Position numbers and translations under genes: made by a program. Shown piece by piece: positions 25,452 through 35,274 of a DNA stretch of 39,537 nucleotides (the stretch's first letter is position 1; each line of letters begins with the position of its first letter). The DNA is from Candidatus Bacteroides merdigallinarum (GTDB lineage Bacteria > Bacteroidota > Bacteroidia > Bacteroidales > Bacteroidaceae), in the NCBI GenBank assembly GCA_019116285.1, contig DXBX01000093.1:1-39537 (forward strand). The letters run 5' to 3'. The notes beneath the pieces were generated by a model. That model saw only the letters and a program-made list of their open reading frames with translations, did not search any database and was not told where the DNA came from.

Positions 25452-25539
25452 GTCCAGGGTGGACGTGCCCCTTGTCCAGCCTAGACTAACGATTAGTCCA
25501 GCCTAGACTAACTGTTAGTCCAGGGTGGACTCAACGCGC
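25452..25539. repeat. 22-bp tandem array abutting the GH2 stop codon
   Basis: Units start at 25452, 25474, 25496 and 25518. Two central units read GTCCAGCCTAGACTAAC plus five bases; the outer ones have GTCCAGGGTGGAC. The dyad GACTAA-NNN-TTAGTC recurs across unit junctions. The last unit covers the end of the upstream gene, whose stop codon is at 25531-25533. Confidence 0.85.
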
Positions 25540-28056
25540 CTCCAGGGTGACATCGGCCTCTTGCAGCCCGTCGGCCGTGGCCTTCAGGCTGATGGAGCCG
25601 TCCTCGCCATTGTTCTGTATCACCACGAGGCACTTGCCGTAGAACGCCTTGCGGTGGTTGGCCTTGAAGCGTTCCATGGAGATGGGGCTGCCGTTGTCCA
25701 CGCCGGCAATGAAGCCCGCGCCCTGCACGTCGAAGGTCACGTCGTTCTCCGCCCACGGACAGAGGTTGCCGTCCTTGTCGAGGATTTCCACCGTGACGAA
25801 GCTCAGGTCACGGCCATCGGCGTGGATGGACGCGCGGTCGGGCGTCAGGCGGATTTGGGCGGGCTGGCCGGCGGTGTGGATTTCCTGTTCGGCCACCACT
25901 TGTCCATCCTTGCGCGAAACGGCCTTCACCGTGCCGGGTTGATAAGCGACGCGCCAGCTGACGTGGAAGTCGTCCTTACCCTTGCTGCGCACGCCCTGGG
26001 ACTGTCCGTTGACGAAGAGTTCCACCTCGTCGGCGTTGTTGTAGTAGGCCCAGAGGTCAATCTTCTGCCCTTCCTTCCAGTTCCAATGAGGGAAGAGGTG
26101 GAGGACGGTCTTGTCGGGTCGCCACTCGCTCTGATACATATAATAAATGTCCTTGGGGAATCCGGCCAGGTCGACGATGCCGAAGTAGGAACTGCGTGCG
26201 GGCCAGCCGTAGGGAGTGGGCTCGCCGATGTAGTCGAATCCGGTCCATATGTACTGTCCGGCGATGAAGTCGTTGTTCTTCACGTGGCGCAGGGTACCTT
26301 CGTGGGTATTGCCCCAAGGCACGTGGCAGTTGTCGTAGGACGAACACGAGAAGGATTCGTCATAGAAGGGTATGTCCCAACGGGAAGGCCAGATATACAT
26401 CGAGTCGCTGGGCATCCGGTAGTAGCCGCGGGTCATCAGGGCGGAAATGCTCTCCGTGATGATGAAGGGCTTGCCGGGGAAGTTCTGCGGCACGCCGGCA
26501 AACCAGTCGTCGTGGTAGTTGAAGCCGATGATGTCCAGCGCGCCCGAGCGGAACAAGTGGTTGCCGGGATTCGGCTCGTTACACCCGGCGGTAACGGGGC
26601 GCGTGGGGTCGAGGGCACGGGTCATGTCGGCCAGCTTCTTTGTCTGCAGGGAGTTGACGGACAGTTCGCCGCCTTCCTTGGCCAGCATGTCGGCGCTGTG
26701 GCCGAAGTTCAGGATGAGGTTGGCCTCAGCCAGGCTGAGGGTATCGGCCTTGGCGTCGCTCCACTGCTCCAGCACCTCGTTGCCGATGCTCCAGATGAAG
26801 ATGGAGGGATGGTTGCGGTCGCGGCGGACGAGGTCGGTCAGGTCGCGTTCGTGCCACTCGTTGAAGTAGCGGGAATAGTCGTGCGCGGTCTTCTTCTTGC
26901 GCCACATGTCAAAGGTCTCGTCCATCACGATGAAGCCCATGCGGTCGCAGAGGTCCAGCAACTCCGGGGCGGGCGGATTGTGTGAGCAACGTACGCCGTT
27001 GACACCCATCTCCTTCAGGATTTCCAACTGGCGCTCCATGGCACGGACATTGACGGCGGCGCCCAGGCAGCCCAGGTCGTGGTGCATACAGACGCCGTTG
27101 ATCTTCATGGGCTTTCCGTTCAGGAAGAAGCCCTTCTGCGCGTCGAAGCTAAAGGAGCGGAAGCCGAACGGGGTTACATACGTGTCCACCACTTGGCCGT
27201 CGGCCAACAGGGTGGTCTTCACGTCATAGAGGTAGGGGCGGTCCACGCTCCACAGTTCGGGCGAGGGGACCTCCGCTTGTTGCAGGGTCTCGGTCAGGGT
27301 GTCGGCCTTGGCAGTCACGGTTGTGGGGTCAAGGGTGATGACGGTCTTGCCTTGGGCATCCACCAGCTCGGTGCGAAGTTCCAAGGGGACGTCGGCTTCC
27401 TGCGTGTTCTCCACCGTGGTGCGGACGGTCAGGCGGGCACCTTCTTCGGAGACATCCTCCGCCGTGACATACGTGCCCCATTGAGCCACGTGCACGGGAT
27501 TGAGCTTGGTAAGCCATACGTTACGGTAGATGCCGCAGCCGGAATACCAGCGGGAGTTGGGCTGCTCAGCATTGTCCACGCGGACGGCCACGACGTTCTC
27601 GCCGCCCCAATTGAGGTAGGGCGTCAGGTCGTAGCGGAAAGAGATGTAGCCGTAGGGACGTGTGCCCAGTTTGTGCCCGTTGATGTAGACGGTGGAGTTC
27701 ATGTACACGCCGTCAAAGTCGATGCAGAAGCATTTGCCCTCGTCGGCCTTGTCCACGGTGAAGGTCTTGCGGTACCAGCCGATGCCGCCGGGCAGGGCGC
27801 CGCCGCCCGTGCCGGAGGGGTTATCCTGGCTGAAGTCGCCCTCGATGGCCCAATCGTGGGGCAGGTTCAAGCGTCGCCAGCCGGAGTCATCGTAGGCAGG
27901 CTGTGCGGCTGCCGTGTCGTCCGCCAGGCGGAAAGTCCAGTCGGCAGTGAAGTCCTGACTGCGCGTATTGGCCGCCTTGTCGGCTGCCGACGGAGTGCAA
28001 GCAGCCATCCCAGCCAACAGCAGACAGGAAAGGGAAAGGGATTGAATTCGATTCAT
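25531..28056 (-). CDS. GH2 beta-galactosidase-type lipoprotein
   Basis: 841 residues. A lipoprotein signal ends GMAAC (Cys20). The GH2 sugar-binding domain (about 35-190, LNLPHDWAIEGDF), an Ig-like domain (190-300) and the TIM barrel (300-600) follow, with the general acid Glu427 in IWSIGNEV and the nucleophile Glu535 in IITESI. C-terminal immunoglobulin-like domains (DUF4982 type) complete it. The motif NGVRCSHNPP is characteristic. In xyloglucan loci a GH2 of this type removes beta-1,2-galactose from side chains. The gene is 109 bases after GH31 on the same strand, separated by a hairpin. Confidence 0.92.
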   Translation of the reverse strand: MNRIQSLSLSCLLLAGMAACTPSAADKAANTRSQDFTADWTFRLADDTAAAQPAYDDSGWRRLNLPHDWAIEGDFSQDNPSGTGGGALPGGIGWYRKTFTVDKADEGKCFCIDFDGVYMNSTVYINGHKLGTRPYGYISFRYDLTPYLNWGGENVVAVRVDNAEQPNSRWYSGCGIYRNVWLTKLNPVHVAQWGTYVTAEDVSEEGARLTVRTTVENTQEADVPLELRTELVDAQGKTVITLDPTTVTAKADTLTETLQQAEVPSPELWSVDRPYLYDVKTTLLADGQVVDTYVTPFGFRSFSFDAQKGFFLNGKPMKINGVCMHHDLGCLGAAVNVRAMERQLEILKEMGVNGVRCSHNPPAPELLDLCDRMGFIVMDETFDMWRKKKTAHDYSRYFNEWHERDLTDLVRRDRNHPSIFIWSIGNEVLEQWSDAKADTLSLAEANLILNFGHSADMLAKEGGELSVNSLQTKKLADMTRALDPTRPVTAGCNEPNPGNHLFRSGALDIIGFNYHDDWFAGVPQNFPGKPFIITESISALMTRGYYRMPSDSMYIWPSRWDIPFYDESFSCSSYDNCHVPWGNTHEGTLRHVKNNDFIAGQYIWTGFDYIGEPTPYGWPARSSYFGIVDLAGFPKDIYYMYQSEWRPDKTVLHLFPHWNWKEGQKIDLWAYYNNADEVELFVNGQSQGVRSKGKDDFHVSWRVAYQPGTVKAVSRKDGQVVAEQEIHTAGQPAQIRLTPDRASIHADGRDLSFVTVEILDKDGNLCPWAENDVTFDVQGAGFIAGVDNGSPISMERFKANHRKAFYGKCLVVIQNNGEDGSISLKATADGLQEADVTLEAR

Positions 28057-28077
28057 GGTTCTGAAATATAAAAAACA

Positions 28078-28142
28078 GGCGCGGATTTCGCGGACCTACG
28101 CAGATTAAATTGTCTATCCGTGGAATCCGCGCAATCCGCGCC
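28078..28142. repeat. CGCGGATT inverted repeat between GH31 and GH2
   Basis: The arms at 28078-28094 and 28126-28142 pair over 17 bases with one mismatch (GGCGCGGATT against AATCCGCGCC). It is similar in wording to the 14527-14610 hairpin, so it may belong to one dispersed element type. Located in the GH31-GH2 gap, it could adjust the relative mRNA levels of the two genes. Confidence 0.65.
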
Positions 28143-28165
28143 TTCTGTTCTATCAATGTAAGTTA

Positions 28166-31051
28166 TTAAAGTTTCACGGTCTGGGCCTTGCCGTCATACT
28201 TAACGACTTGTCCCTTTGCATTCAGATTGAAAGGCTGCGCCTTGTCCTTGCCGACCTTCACCACGTTGAAGGTACGTTCCTTCAACATGCCGGGGAATTC
28301 ACCCTCGCGGTCGCCAATGGTCAGTGTGCCTTCAGCCTCGTTGTAAGTGAAAGGTATCATGGCATACTGTCCCTTCTCGTAGTTGTAGTTGGTGCCTTCG
28401 TCCTCGTAGAGGGTGAATGTTCCGTCTTGTCCGGTGTAGACGTAGAGATTGATGACCTCAGCCGGCTTCTCGTCGCTGTACTGCATATCCGGGCCGTAAG
28501 GGATGATAGCGCCTTCGCGTACATAGAGCGGGATACGCTCATAGGGAGCATCCACGGTCAACTGCTGGCCGCCGTCGATGTGCTTGCCGGTGTAGAAGTC
28601 ATACCAGCCACAACCTGCGGGGAAGTACATATCACGCTTGCGGGCACCGTACTCGTAGACGGGAGCCACCATCAGGGCGGGACCGAACATGTATTGGTCG
28701 CCGACATTGTACACTTGTTGGTCGGCGGTGAAGTCCATCACCAGCGGACGCATGATGGTGTAGTCCTGGAAGTGGGTCATGCCGGCCATCGAGTAGATGT
28801 AGGGCATCATGTTGTAGCGCAGCTTCGTGTAGTAGACGATGGAGTTGTAGCAGGGATGTCCTTTCGGGGCGATGTTCCACACTTCGCGGTAAGGATACTG
28901 GCCATGTGCACGGAACAAGGGGCAGAACGCGCCAAACTGGTACCAACGGGTGTTCAGCTCACGCCATTCCTTATAGTCGGCATTCTCGCGGCCCGTCTTG
29001 TTGAACTCTTGCTGGCCGGCTACATAGCGGTTCTCCACACAGAAGCCGCCGATGTCCATCGTCCAGTAAGGAATGCCGCTGACAGCGAAGTTCAGGCCGG
29101 CAGAAATCTGGGCTTTCATGTCCTCCCAACGGGTGGCGATGTCACCGCTCCACGTAGCGGTGGAGTAGCGTTGCAGGCCTGCGAAACCGGAACGGGTCAG
29201 CAGGAATACGCGCTTGTCGGGCTCCACGCCGCGCTGTCCGTCATAGATAGCCTCGGCGTTCATCAGGGCGTAAGCGTTGAAGAATTGGGCAGACGGACCC
29301 AGGTAAGTCGGTCCGCAGAGGTCTTTGCGGTATTGCATGTCGGTGCAGTCGCGCACGTTCGGTTCGCTGGCATCCATCCACCATGCATCCACGCCCAGCG
29401 GATAGTAGTGTTCCTCCATCTGCTTCCAGAAGAGCTTGCGGGCTTCGGGCTGGTAAGCGTCATAGAAGCCGTAAGTGTAGCCAGGGCCTACCCAGTCGTG
29501 GAGGCTATCCTCAACGGACTGCATGTACATCCAGCCTTTGTCGGCAAATTCCTTGAAGTGCTCAGTAGTCGTATAGAACTTGGGCCATACGGATACCATC
29601 AGACGGCCGTTCATGTCGTGAATACTGTCCACCATTTGCTTGGGATTGGGGAAACGTGCCGGGTCGAACTCATGGCATCCCCATGAATCCTGCGGCCAGT
29701 GCAGCCAGTCAATAACGATATTGTCGATAGGAATCTGACGCTCGCGGAATTCCTTCAGAGTGGAGAGTACTTCATCCTGTGTGTTATACTTCTCGCGGCT
29801 CTGCCAGTAACCCATCGCCCACTTGGGCATCACTTGGGCCTTGCCGGTCAGCGTGCGGTAACCGCTGACTACATCGTCCATGTCTTCACCGTAGACAAAG
29901 TAGTAGTCAATCTCGTTCTGCATCTCGCCCCACCAGGACATCTTCTGCTGTTGTTCGTCGGACACAGGCGTCAGCACGCGCAGACCGCAGTAAGAAACAC
30001 CGCCATCGGGCTTCCACTCAATTTTGACAGGCACGCGCTTGCCGGCTTCCAAGTTGACGGCAAACTTGTAACTGTTGGGGTTCCAAGCCGTGCGCCAGCG
30101 TTCGGGCACTACCAGCTCGTTATTGATATAGACTTTCGTATAACCTGCATAATAGAGGATGAAGCGGAAGAGGCCGCTCTCGGAGGGTTCGATTTCGCCT
30201 TCATACGTCACTTGCGATCCCATGAAGGGGAAACCTTCGGGCAGATTTACTACGCGTTCCTTCCGTTTCGACAAGTCTGCACGTACCAGATGCTCAAAGT
30301 AGATGGAATCTTCGCGGCGGACAATCGTCTGAACTGTCTTGTCGCCGGGCACGTATGTTCCGGTTAAGGCTCCTTCTTTGCCGTCTTTGTCATACAGTTT
30401 GAAGACATCGTTCAACTGCGCATAATCGCGCGGGTCGCCAAAACGACAGAAGGAATAACTATCCCACAGCACACCATAATTCTTGGTGGATACGATGAAG
30501 GGGACAGACACCTTTGTATTATATTGGAAAAGTTCCTCATTCTTGCCCTTGTAGTTGAATTCATCAGCCTGATGCTGGCCAAGTCCGTACCAACCCTCAT
30601 CGTTACCGGCAGACTGGAATACCTGCTGAACCGTATAGGCTTTGGTTCCTTCCACTTCAATGGGCTGGAAATTACGGCTGTCCTCAGCCAAGACCTGATT
30701 ACCTTGGGCATCCAAGAAACGGACCTGACCTGTGGTCTTGGAGACAAAAGCGCTGACCTGCGAAGTCTTCACCACAATGTCATCTCCTTGTTCGGCCACC
30801 GTAAAGTCGGTCTTCTGCGTCGGAGGAACCACTATAAGGCTCTGCGCCTCGGAGAAATCTCTTTCGGGCGTAGCCGACACGTGCATCAGCTTTTCACCCA
30901 TTACTTCTACGCGTACTTTGCGTACATCCGTCGGTTGTTCCTGGTTGACAGTCACAACTACTCCGTTATCGGTCTGCTGCCAGCCGGTACCCGAACAGGC
31001 GGCCAGCAACAAGCCGGTAAACAAACAAACTGAAGTGCTTTTCAAATTCAT
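28166..31051 (-). CDS. GH31 alpha-xylosidase-like lipoprotein with PA14 insert
   Basis: 961 residues. The lipoprotein signal ends LLAAC (Cys19). After the N-terminal beta-sandwich, a PA14-like domain is inserted at about 230-365 (GEIEPSESGLFRFILYYAGYTKVYINNEL). The catalytic barrel has the nucleophile Asp560 in WWMDASEPN and the acid Asp637 in WSGDIATRW, followed by C-terminal beta-domains. Domain order and the PA14 insert match the alpha-xylosidases of Bacteroides xyloglucan loci (the BoGH31A type), which remove alpha-1,6-xylose from xyloglucan oligosaccharides; a different alpha-glucosidase activity is possible. It is the first gene of the leftward GH run, 167 bases after the HTCS gene. Confidence 0.92.
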   Translation of the reverse strand: MNLKSTSVCLFTGLLLAACSGTGWQQTDNGVVVTVNQEQPTDVRKVRVEVMGEKLMHVSATPERDFSEAQSLIVVPPTQKTDFTVAEQGDDIVVKTSQVSAFVSKTTGQVRFLDAQGNQVLAEDSRNFQPIEVEGTKAYTVQQVFQSAGNDEGWYGLGQHQADEFNYKGKNEELFQYNTKVSVPFIVSTKNYGVLWDSYSFCRFGDPRDYAQLNDVFKLYDKDGKEGALTGTYVPGDKTVQTIVRREDSIYFEHLVRADLSKRKERVVNLPEGFPFMGSQVTYEGEIEPSESGLFRFILYYAGYTKVYINNELVVPERWRTAWNPNSYKFAVNLEAGKRVPVKIEWKPDGGVSYCGLRVLTPVSDEQQQKMSWWGEMQNEIDYYFVYGEDMDDVVSGYRTLTGKAQVMPKWAMGYWQSREKYNTQDEVLSTLKEFRERQIPIDNIVIDWLHWPQDSWGCHEFDPARFPNPKQMVDSIHDMNGRLMVSVWPKFYTTTEHFKEFADKGWMYMQSVEDSLHDWVGPGYTYGFYDAYQPEARKLFWKQMEEHYYPLGVDAWWMDASEPNVRDCTDMQYRKDLCGPTYLGPSAQFFNAYALMNAEAIYDGQRGVEPDKRVFLLTRSGFAGLQRYSTATWSGDIATRWEDMKAQISAGLNFAVSGIPYWTMDIGGFCVENRYVAGQQEFNKTGRENADYKEWRELNTRWYQFGAFCPLFRAHGQYPYREVWNIAPKGHPCYNSIVYYTKLRYNMMPYIYSMAGMTHFQDYTIMRPLVMDFTADQQVYNVGDQYMFGPALMVAPVYEYGARKRDMYFPAGCGWYDFYTGKHIDGGQQLTVDAPYERIPLYVREGAIIPYGPDMQYSDEKPAEVINLYVYTGQDGTFTLYEDEGTNYNYEKGQYAMIPFTYNEAEGTLTIGDREGEFPGMLKERTFNVVKVGKDKAQPFNLNAKGQVVKYDGKAQTVKL

Positions 31052-31087
31052 ATAGCTAATTAATTAAATTGGTATTTATTCCCTTTA

Positions 31088-31190
31088 TCAAACCGGGCCT
31101 CAAACCCGAGTGTAAAGGTAGGCATTTTTCCCTCCAAACCGGGTTATCCTATGTCTAAAGAATAGGCTCCTTTTGATTTCAAGAGTAGGC
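31088..31190 (-). promoter_or_regulatory. Candidate HTCS-regulated promoter region of the GH31 operon
   Basis: The gap between HTCS and GH31 contains two repeat sets. The first is AGAATAGGC (31159-31167) and AGAGTAGGC (31182-31190), direct repeats 23 bases apart, as expected for AraC-type dimers. The second is CAAACCGGG at 31089-31097 and 31135-31143, with a variant CAAACCCGA at 31101-31109. A -7-like TACCTTTA lies on the minus strand near 31112-31119, without a proper -33 element, which fits an activator-dependent promoter. Binding by the HTCS is inferred. Confidence 0.45.
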
Positions 31191-31218
31191 CGTATGTCTT
31201 TTTTAGGGGCATCATTTG

Positions 31219-34200
31219 TCATTTCCCCTCCTTTTCCTGATATACAGACGGCAAAACGCCAAATTCTTCCTTGAAATAGCGACTGAAATACTTGGGGTTA
31301 TTGAAGCCCACCTGAAAGGCTATTTCCGAAATATTTTGCTGACTTTCACGCAATAACTGAGCCGCACGCTTCAAGCGTATGATGCGGATGAACTCTATCG
31401 GCGTCTTACCCGTAATCTGCAGCATTTTCTTATAGAGATGCGCCCGGCTCATGCCCAGTTCACGGCTCAGTTCCTCCACGGACAAGTCACTTCGGGCCAT
31501 GTTCTTCTCCACATATGCAATGGCGTCAGCCACCAGTTTCTCGTCCATAGAGGTGATGACTATCTCGCTGGGTTCCGGATCGATATGTCCGCGTGCCTTA
31601 TCCTTGTGGCTTAAGTCAATCAGCTTGCGCATGCGCAACACCAATACTTCCACATTGAATGGCTTAGTCACATAGTCATCCGCACCAATAGTCAAGCCCT
31701 CTACATTCATTTCCACAGATTGCCGCGCTGTAAGCAAAACAAAGGGGATGCCTGCGGTTTGCTTATCCGACTTCACCCGACGGCACAGTTCCTTGCCGTC
31801 CATGACCGGCATCATCAAATCGCACAGTATCAAATCCGGTTTGCACTGAGCCAACACCTCCAGTGCCTCCCGACCGTTAGACGCTGTACGCACCGTGAAA
31901 TAAAGATTTAAGGTATCCTTCATAAAATCCACGAAGTCCCGGCTGTCATCCACGACCAATACAAGCGGTTTCTTATTCCCGCGTTGAACAGAGGAAGAAG
32001 CATTCTCCGGCTCCTGCTCCGTTGCAGTTTCCGCCATCTCTGCAGTTGATTCGGGAGATTGAGGAATAAGAGCCTCCACATGCTTCACGGGAATAGACAC
32101 TATGAAAAGACTACCTCCGCCGGGGTTGTCTGCCACACGTACTTCCCCTCCGTGCAGAGCCACAAAATCGCGCACCAGACTGAGGCCGATACCGCTACCT
32201 GTAGAAGGAGGGATGTCCCCTGTATGTTCCGCCTGATAAAAACGTTCAAAGATATGCGCTTTGTCGGCATCACTGATTCCGATACCCGTATCAGCCACTT
32301 TTATCTCCAACCTATCAGCCCGATCTGTAGCCCATTCCAATGATACCGACACCTTACCCCCTTCCGGCGTAAACTTGAATGCATTGGACAGCAAGTTCAT
32401 CATCACCTTGCCTATCTTGTCCGCATCAAAAGCCATGTTCAGGCTATCCACAGCCGAAGTAAACGTCAGGCGCACGTCCTTTTTCTCGGACAGCATTAGG
32501 AAAGAGTTGCAGATGTTATGCACAAAGGGCACTATGTCTCCTTCGGAGAGGGACAGGTGTGAACCGGCCATCTCGTTCTTACGGAAATCCAGCAACTGAT
32601 TCACCAGATTCAACAGGCGCAACGCATTGCGGTGCATCAGCCTCATCTTCTCCGCAATCTTCTCGTCCTTCACTTCCTTTATCAGGCTCTCCAAAGGAGA
32701 TATTATCAACGTAAGCGGTGTGCGCAGCTCATGGCTGACGTTCGTAAAGAAGCGGAATTTCAGTTGATTGAGCTCATCGGTACGCCGCGCATCCTCCTCG
32801 ATTTGACGGATTCGATATTTGTTTCGTTCATACAGTTTCACACGGTAGTAGGCCAACAACAAAGCCCCTCCCAACGCCAAAACATACAACAGATAGGCCC
32901 ACGGAGTCAGCCAGAAAGGCGGACGGATCACGATTTTCAAGACGGCCTCGTCCTCACCGGTAAAGCCGTCGCTATTAGCCGCCTTTACCCGCAAGTGATA
33001 AGTACCCGGCGCCAGATTGGTATAAGTGACCCGATGCAGGTTCTCCCGGTCGGACAGCCAGTCTGTGTTAAAACCTTCCAGCTTATAATAATAACGTGTT
33101 TTCTCCGGAAGAATATAATTGTCCGAAGCCAGAAAGACGGTAAACACATTCTCCTGATAGTTCAACACGACCTCACGTGTCTTGTTCAGAGCCTCGTTCA
33201 GGATAATCCGCCCATTCACAGGCACTCCTACCCGCACCTTTTCATTAAACAATTGTAGTCCCGTGAATATTACCTTGGGCATTGCGCCGTTATACTTAAT
33301 ATTACCCGGTCGGACCGTATTGATGCCATACAGCCCGCCCGCCACAATTTCTCCCGTATACAGCAGCTTCAGCGACCGCTGGTTAAAGTCACAACTCTGT
33401 AGCCCGTCCCGGTCTGAGTATGTACGGCAGTCAAAGCGCAGACTACCCGTTTCCACATCCGCTTCCGTCCAAATCCGAATCAGACGTCCTCCCACACTGG
33501 CCCACAGATAACCCTGCCCGTCTTCGGCAAGGCCCTGCACCGGCAACCGAGGAAAATCTGTATCCAACGGCACTTCATACAGGGAATCCCGTGCAGAGTC
33601 ATAGACACGCAGGCCTGCCATCGTGGCGACCCACAGTCGGGCGTGACTGTCCTCATACACCTGATTGACGTGGTCAGAGCCGAAAAGCGGAGCACCGGAC
33701 CGTTCACTTCGCAAACGGCTGACCTCGCGGGTGGACAACTCCATGACAAAGACTCCCCTCGTGGTGCCTACAAATAACTGCCCGCCCTGCCCCATGCAAA
33801 GGCTGGAGACCCAGTCGGAAGCCAGTCCCGAATTGCCGACATGATATGAGGTAAACTTCCGTGTCTGCGGCTCCAGGCATTGCAGTCCGCCTCCCCATGT
33901 CCCAATCCAGATATGCCCGTCCTTGTCTTCCGCCAAGGCCCATATATTATCACTGGCCAGGGAATTGGCCGTCCCCTCTGTCCGGCGATAATGCAGGAAG
34001 CGGTGGCCGTCATAACAGTTCAAACCACCATAGTAAGTACCGGCCCAAATCCGCCCCCGGCTGTCTCTTAACAATGACACAATAATATCGGCAGATACGG
34101 ATTGCCCGTCACCGGGAACATGGCGATACCGGGTCTGACTGCCGGTACGCAAGTCGCGCCGTATCAGCCCCTCGCCATTGGTGCCCAGCCAGACGGTACC

Positions 34201-35274
34201 GTCACCGCCGTCTTCGATGCAATGGATATCGCCCACCTCGGCCAGGCTAAACTTGAAGGTACTCTCATTATAATAGGAAACTCCTTTCTTATAGGTCCCG
34301 ACCCAGACAGTGCCGTCCTCGTCCTCATAGAAAGCATTGACCGTATTGTTGGACAAGGTACGCACATTCTCCGGATTGTTGGACAGGCAGGTGGAACGCC
34401 CTTCCCGGTCAATGACTTCAATGCCTTTCTGGTCTTTCCCCAGCCAAACGCGTCCATCCTTGTCTTCCAGCACCGCCCGTATGGCGTCGAATGGGTCATC
34501 GGCACGGCGAAGTTGCTCCCAACAGCCTTGCCGGAGATTGTAGCACCCCATGCCCCGTTCGCAGTAGATCCACACCCGTCCGGAGCGTCCGGCATACAAG
34601 GTAAACGACGGCATCCGTTCGTCGCCTATCAATTTCTTAAACCCCTCCTCTGTCCATTGCAATTGCAGGGACTGTCTGTCCAGGCAATATAACACGCCGG
34701 TATCGTCCGCCATCAGCAGCCGGCCGGCATACTCTGAGAAAGAAGACAGCGTCCTGCCCCCGCGGTGGTCGAAGGCCATCGGAACCAATGTTGCGGCCTT
34801 TCCGCCCGGTACATAGCGATAGAGCTGCCCGGCATCGGCCAAATAGACCCAGAAAGTTTTGTCGGAGTCAATATAAATCAGGGAAGGACTGCCCTCGATG
34901 CCGATTCTCTGCATCCAAGCGGACACATCGCAGTCGAAAGTCTCTGTAGCAGGATTATAACGGGCATATCCCGCCCCCGTCTGTATCCACAGATAACCTT
35001 CCTCGTCTTCCTGAACGGAAGCGACGAAATTGTCCGGCAAGGAGGTGGAATCGCCCGGCTCGCTGCGATAGACCTTGATGTCGTAGCCATCATAACGGTT
35101 CAACCCGGAGGCCGTGGCAAACCACATAAAGCCGTCAGCATCCTTGTATATGCCGTTCACCTGATTGTTGGACAGGCCGTCCTTCACCTCCAAGTGCTTG
35201 AACATATAGCTTTGCGCGCCGGCCGGCAACAGCACGGCAAGCAAGACCACCATCAGTGCTAACCTATTTTTCAT
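31219..35274 (-). CDS. Hybrid two-component system sensor-regulator (HTCS) of the polysaccharide locus
   Basis: About 1351 residues from the ATG at 35274, where MKNRLALMVVLLAVLLPAGAQ is a good signal peptide; the frame is open further upstream, but that extension has no signal-like start. The periplasmic part has two seven-bladed propellers of the Reg_prop type (DGLSNNQVNGIYKDADGFMWF and many similar repeats) and a Y_Y_Y domain (about 715-780). A membrane helix lies near 790, then HisKA with TNVSHELRTP (about residue 845), HATPase_c, a receiver domain with its phosphorylatable Asp in LCDLMMPVMDG (about 1150), and an AraC-type HTH at the C-terminus (RAHLYKKMLQITGKTPIEFI). It would bind a glycan breakdown product and activate the adjacent GH genes. 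Confidence 0.95.
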   Translation of the reverse strand: MKNRLALMVVLLAVLLPAGAQSYMFKHLEVKDGLSNNQVNGIYKDADGFMWFATASGLNRYDGYDIKVYRSEPGDSTSLPDNFVASVQEDEEGYLWIQTGAGYARYNPATETFDCDVSAWMQRIGIEGSPSLIYIDSDKTFWVYLADAGQLYRYVPGGKAATLVPMAFDHRGGRTLSSFSEYAGRLLMADDTGVLYCLDRQSLQLQWTEEGFKKLIGDERMPSFTLYAGRSGRVWIYCERGMGCYNLRQGCWEQLRRADDPFDAIRAVLEDKDGRVWLGKDQKGIEVIDREGRSTCLSNNPENVRTLSNNTVNAFYEDEDGTVWVGTYKKGVSYYNESTFKFSLAEVGDIHCIEDGGDGTVWLGTNGEGLIRRDLRTGSQTRYRHVPGDGQSVSADIIVSLLRDSRGRIWAGTYYGGLNCYDGHRFLHYRRTEGTANSLASDNIWALAEDKDGHIWIGTWGGGLQCLEPQTRKFTSYHVGNSGLASDWVSSLCMGQGGQLFVGTTRGVFVMELSTREVSRLRSERSGAPLFGSDHVNQVYEDSHARLWVATMAGLRVYDSARDSLYEVPLDTDFPRLPVQGLAEDGQGYLWASVGGRLIRIWTEADVETGSLRFDCRTYSDRDGLQSCDFNQRSLKLLYTGEIVAGGLYGINTVRPGNIKYNGAMPKVIFTGLQLFNEKVRVGVPVNGRIILNEALNKTREVVLNYQENVFTVFLASDNYILPEKTRYYYKLEGFNTDWLSDRENLHRVTYTNLAPGTYHLRVKAANSDGFTGEDEAVLKIVIRPPFWLTPWAYLLYVLALGGALLLAYYRVKLYERNKYRIRQIEEDARRTDELNQLKFRFFTNVSHELRTPLTLIISPLESLIKEVKDEKIAEKMRLMHRNALRLLNLVNQLLDFRKNEMAGSHLSLSEGDIVPFVHNICNSFLMLSEKKDVRLTFTSAVDSLNMAFDADKIGKVMMNLLSNAFKFTPEGGKVSVSLEWATDRADRLEIKVADTGIGISDADKAHIFERFYQAEHTGDIPPSTGSGIGLSLVRDFVALHGGEVRVADNPGGGSLFIVSIPVKHVEALIPQSPESTAEMAETATEQEPENASSSVQRGNKKPLVLVVDDSRDFVDFMKDTLNLYFTVRTASNGREALEVLAQCKPDLILCDLMMPVMDGKELCRRVKSDKQTAGIPFVLLTARQSVEMNVEGLTIGADDYVTKPFNVEVLVLRMRKLIDLSHKDKARGHIDPEPSEIVITSMDEKLVADAIAYVEKNMARSDLSVEELSRELGMSRAHLYKKMLQITGKTPIEFIRIIRLKRAAQLLRESQQNISEIAFQVGFNNPKYFSRYFKEEFGVLPSVYQEKEGK

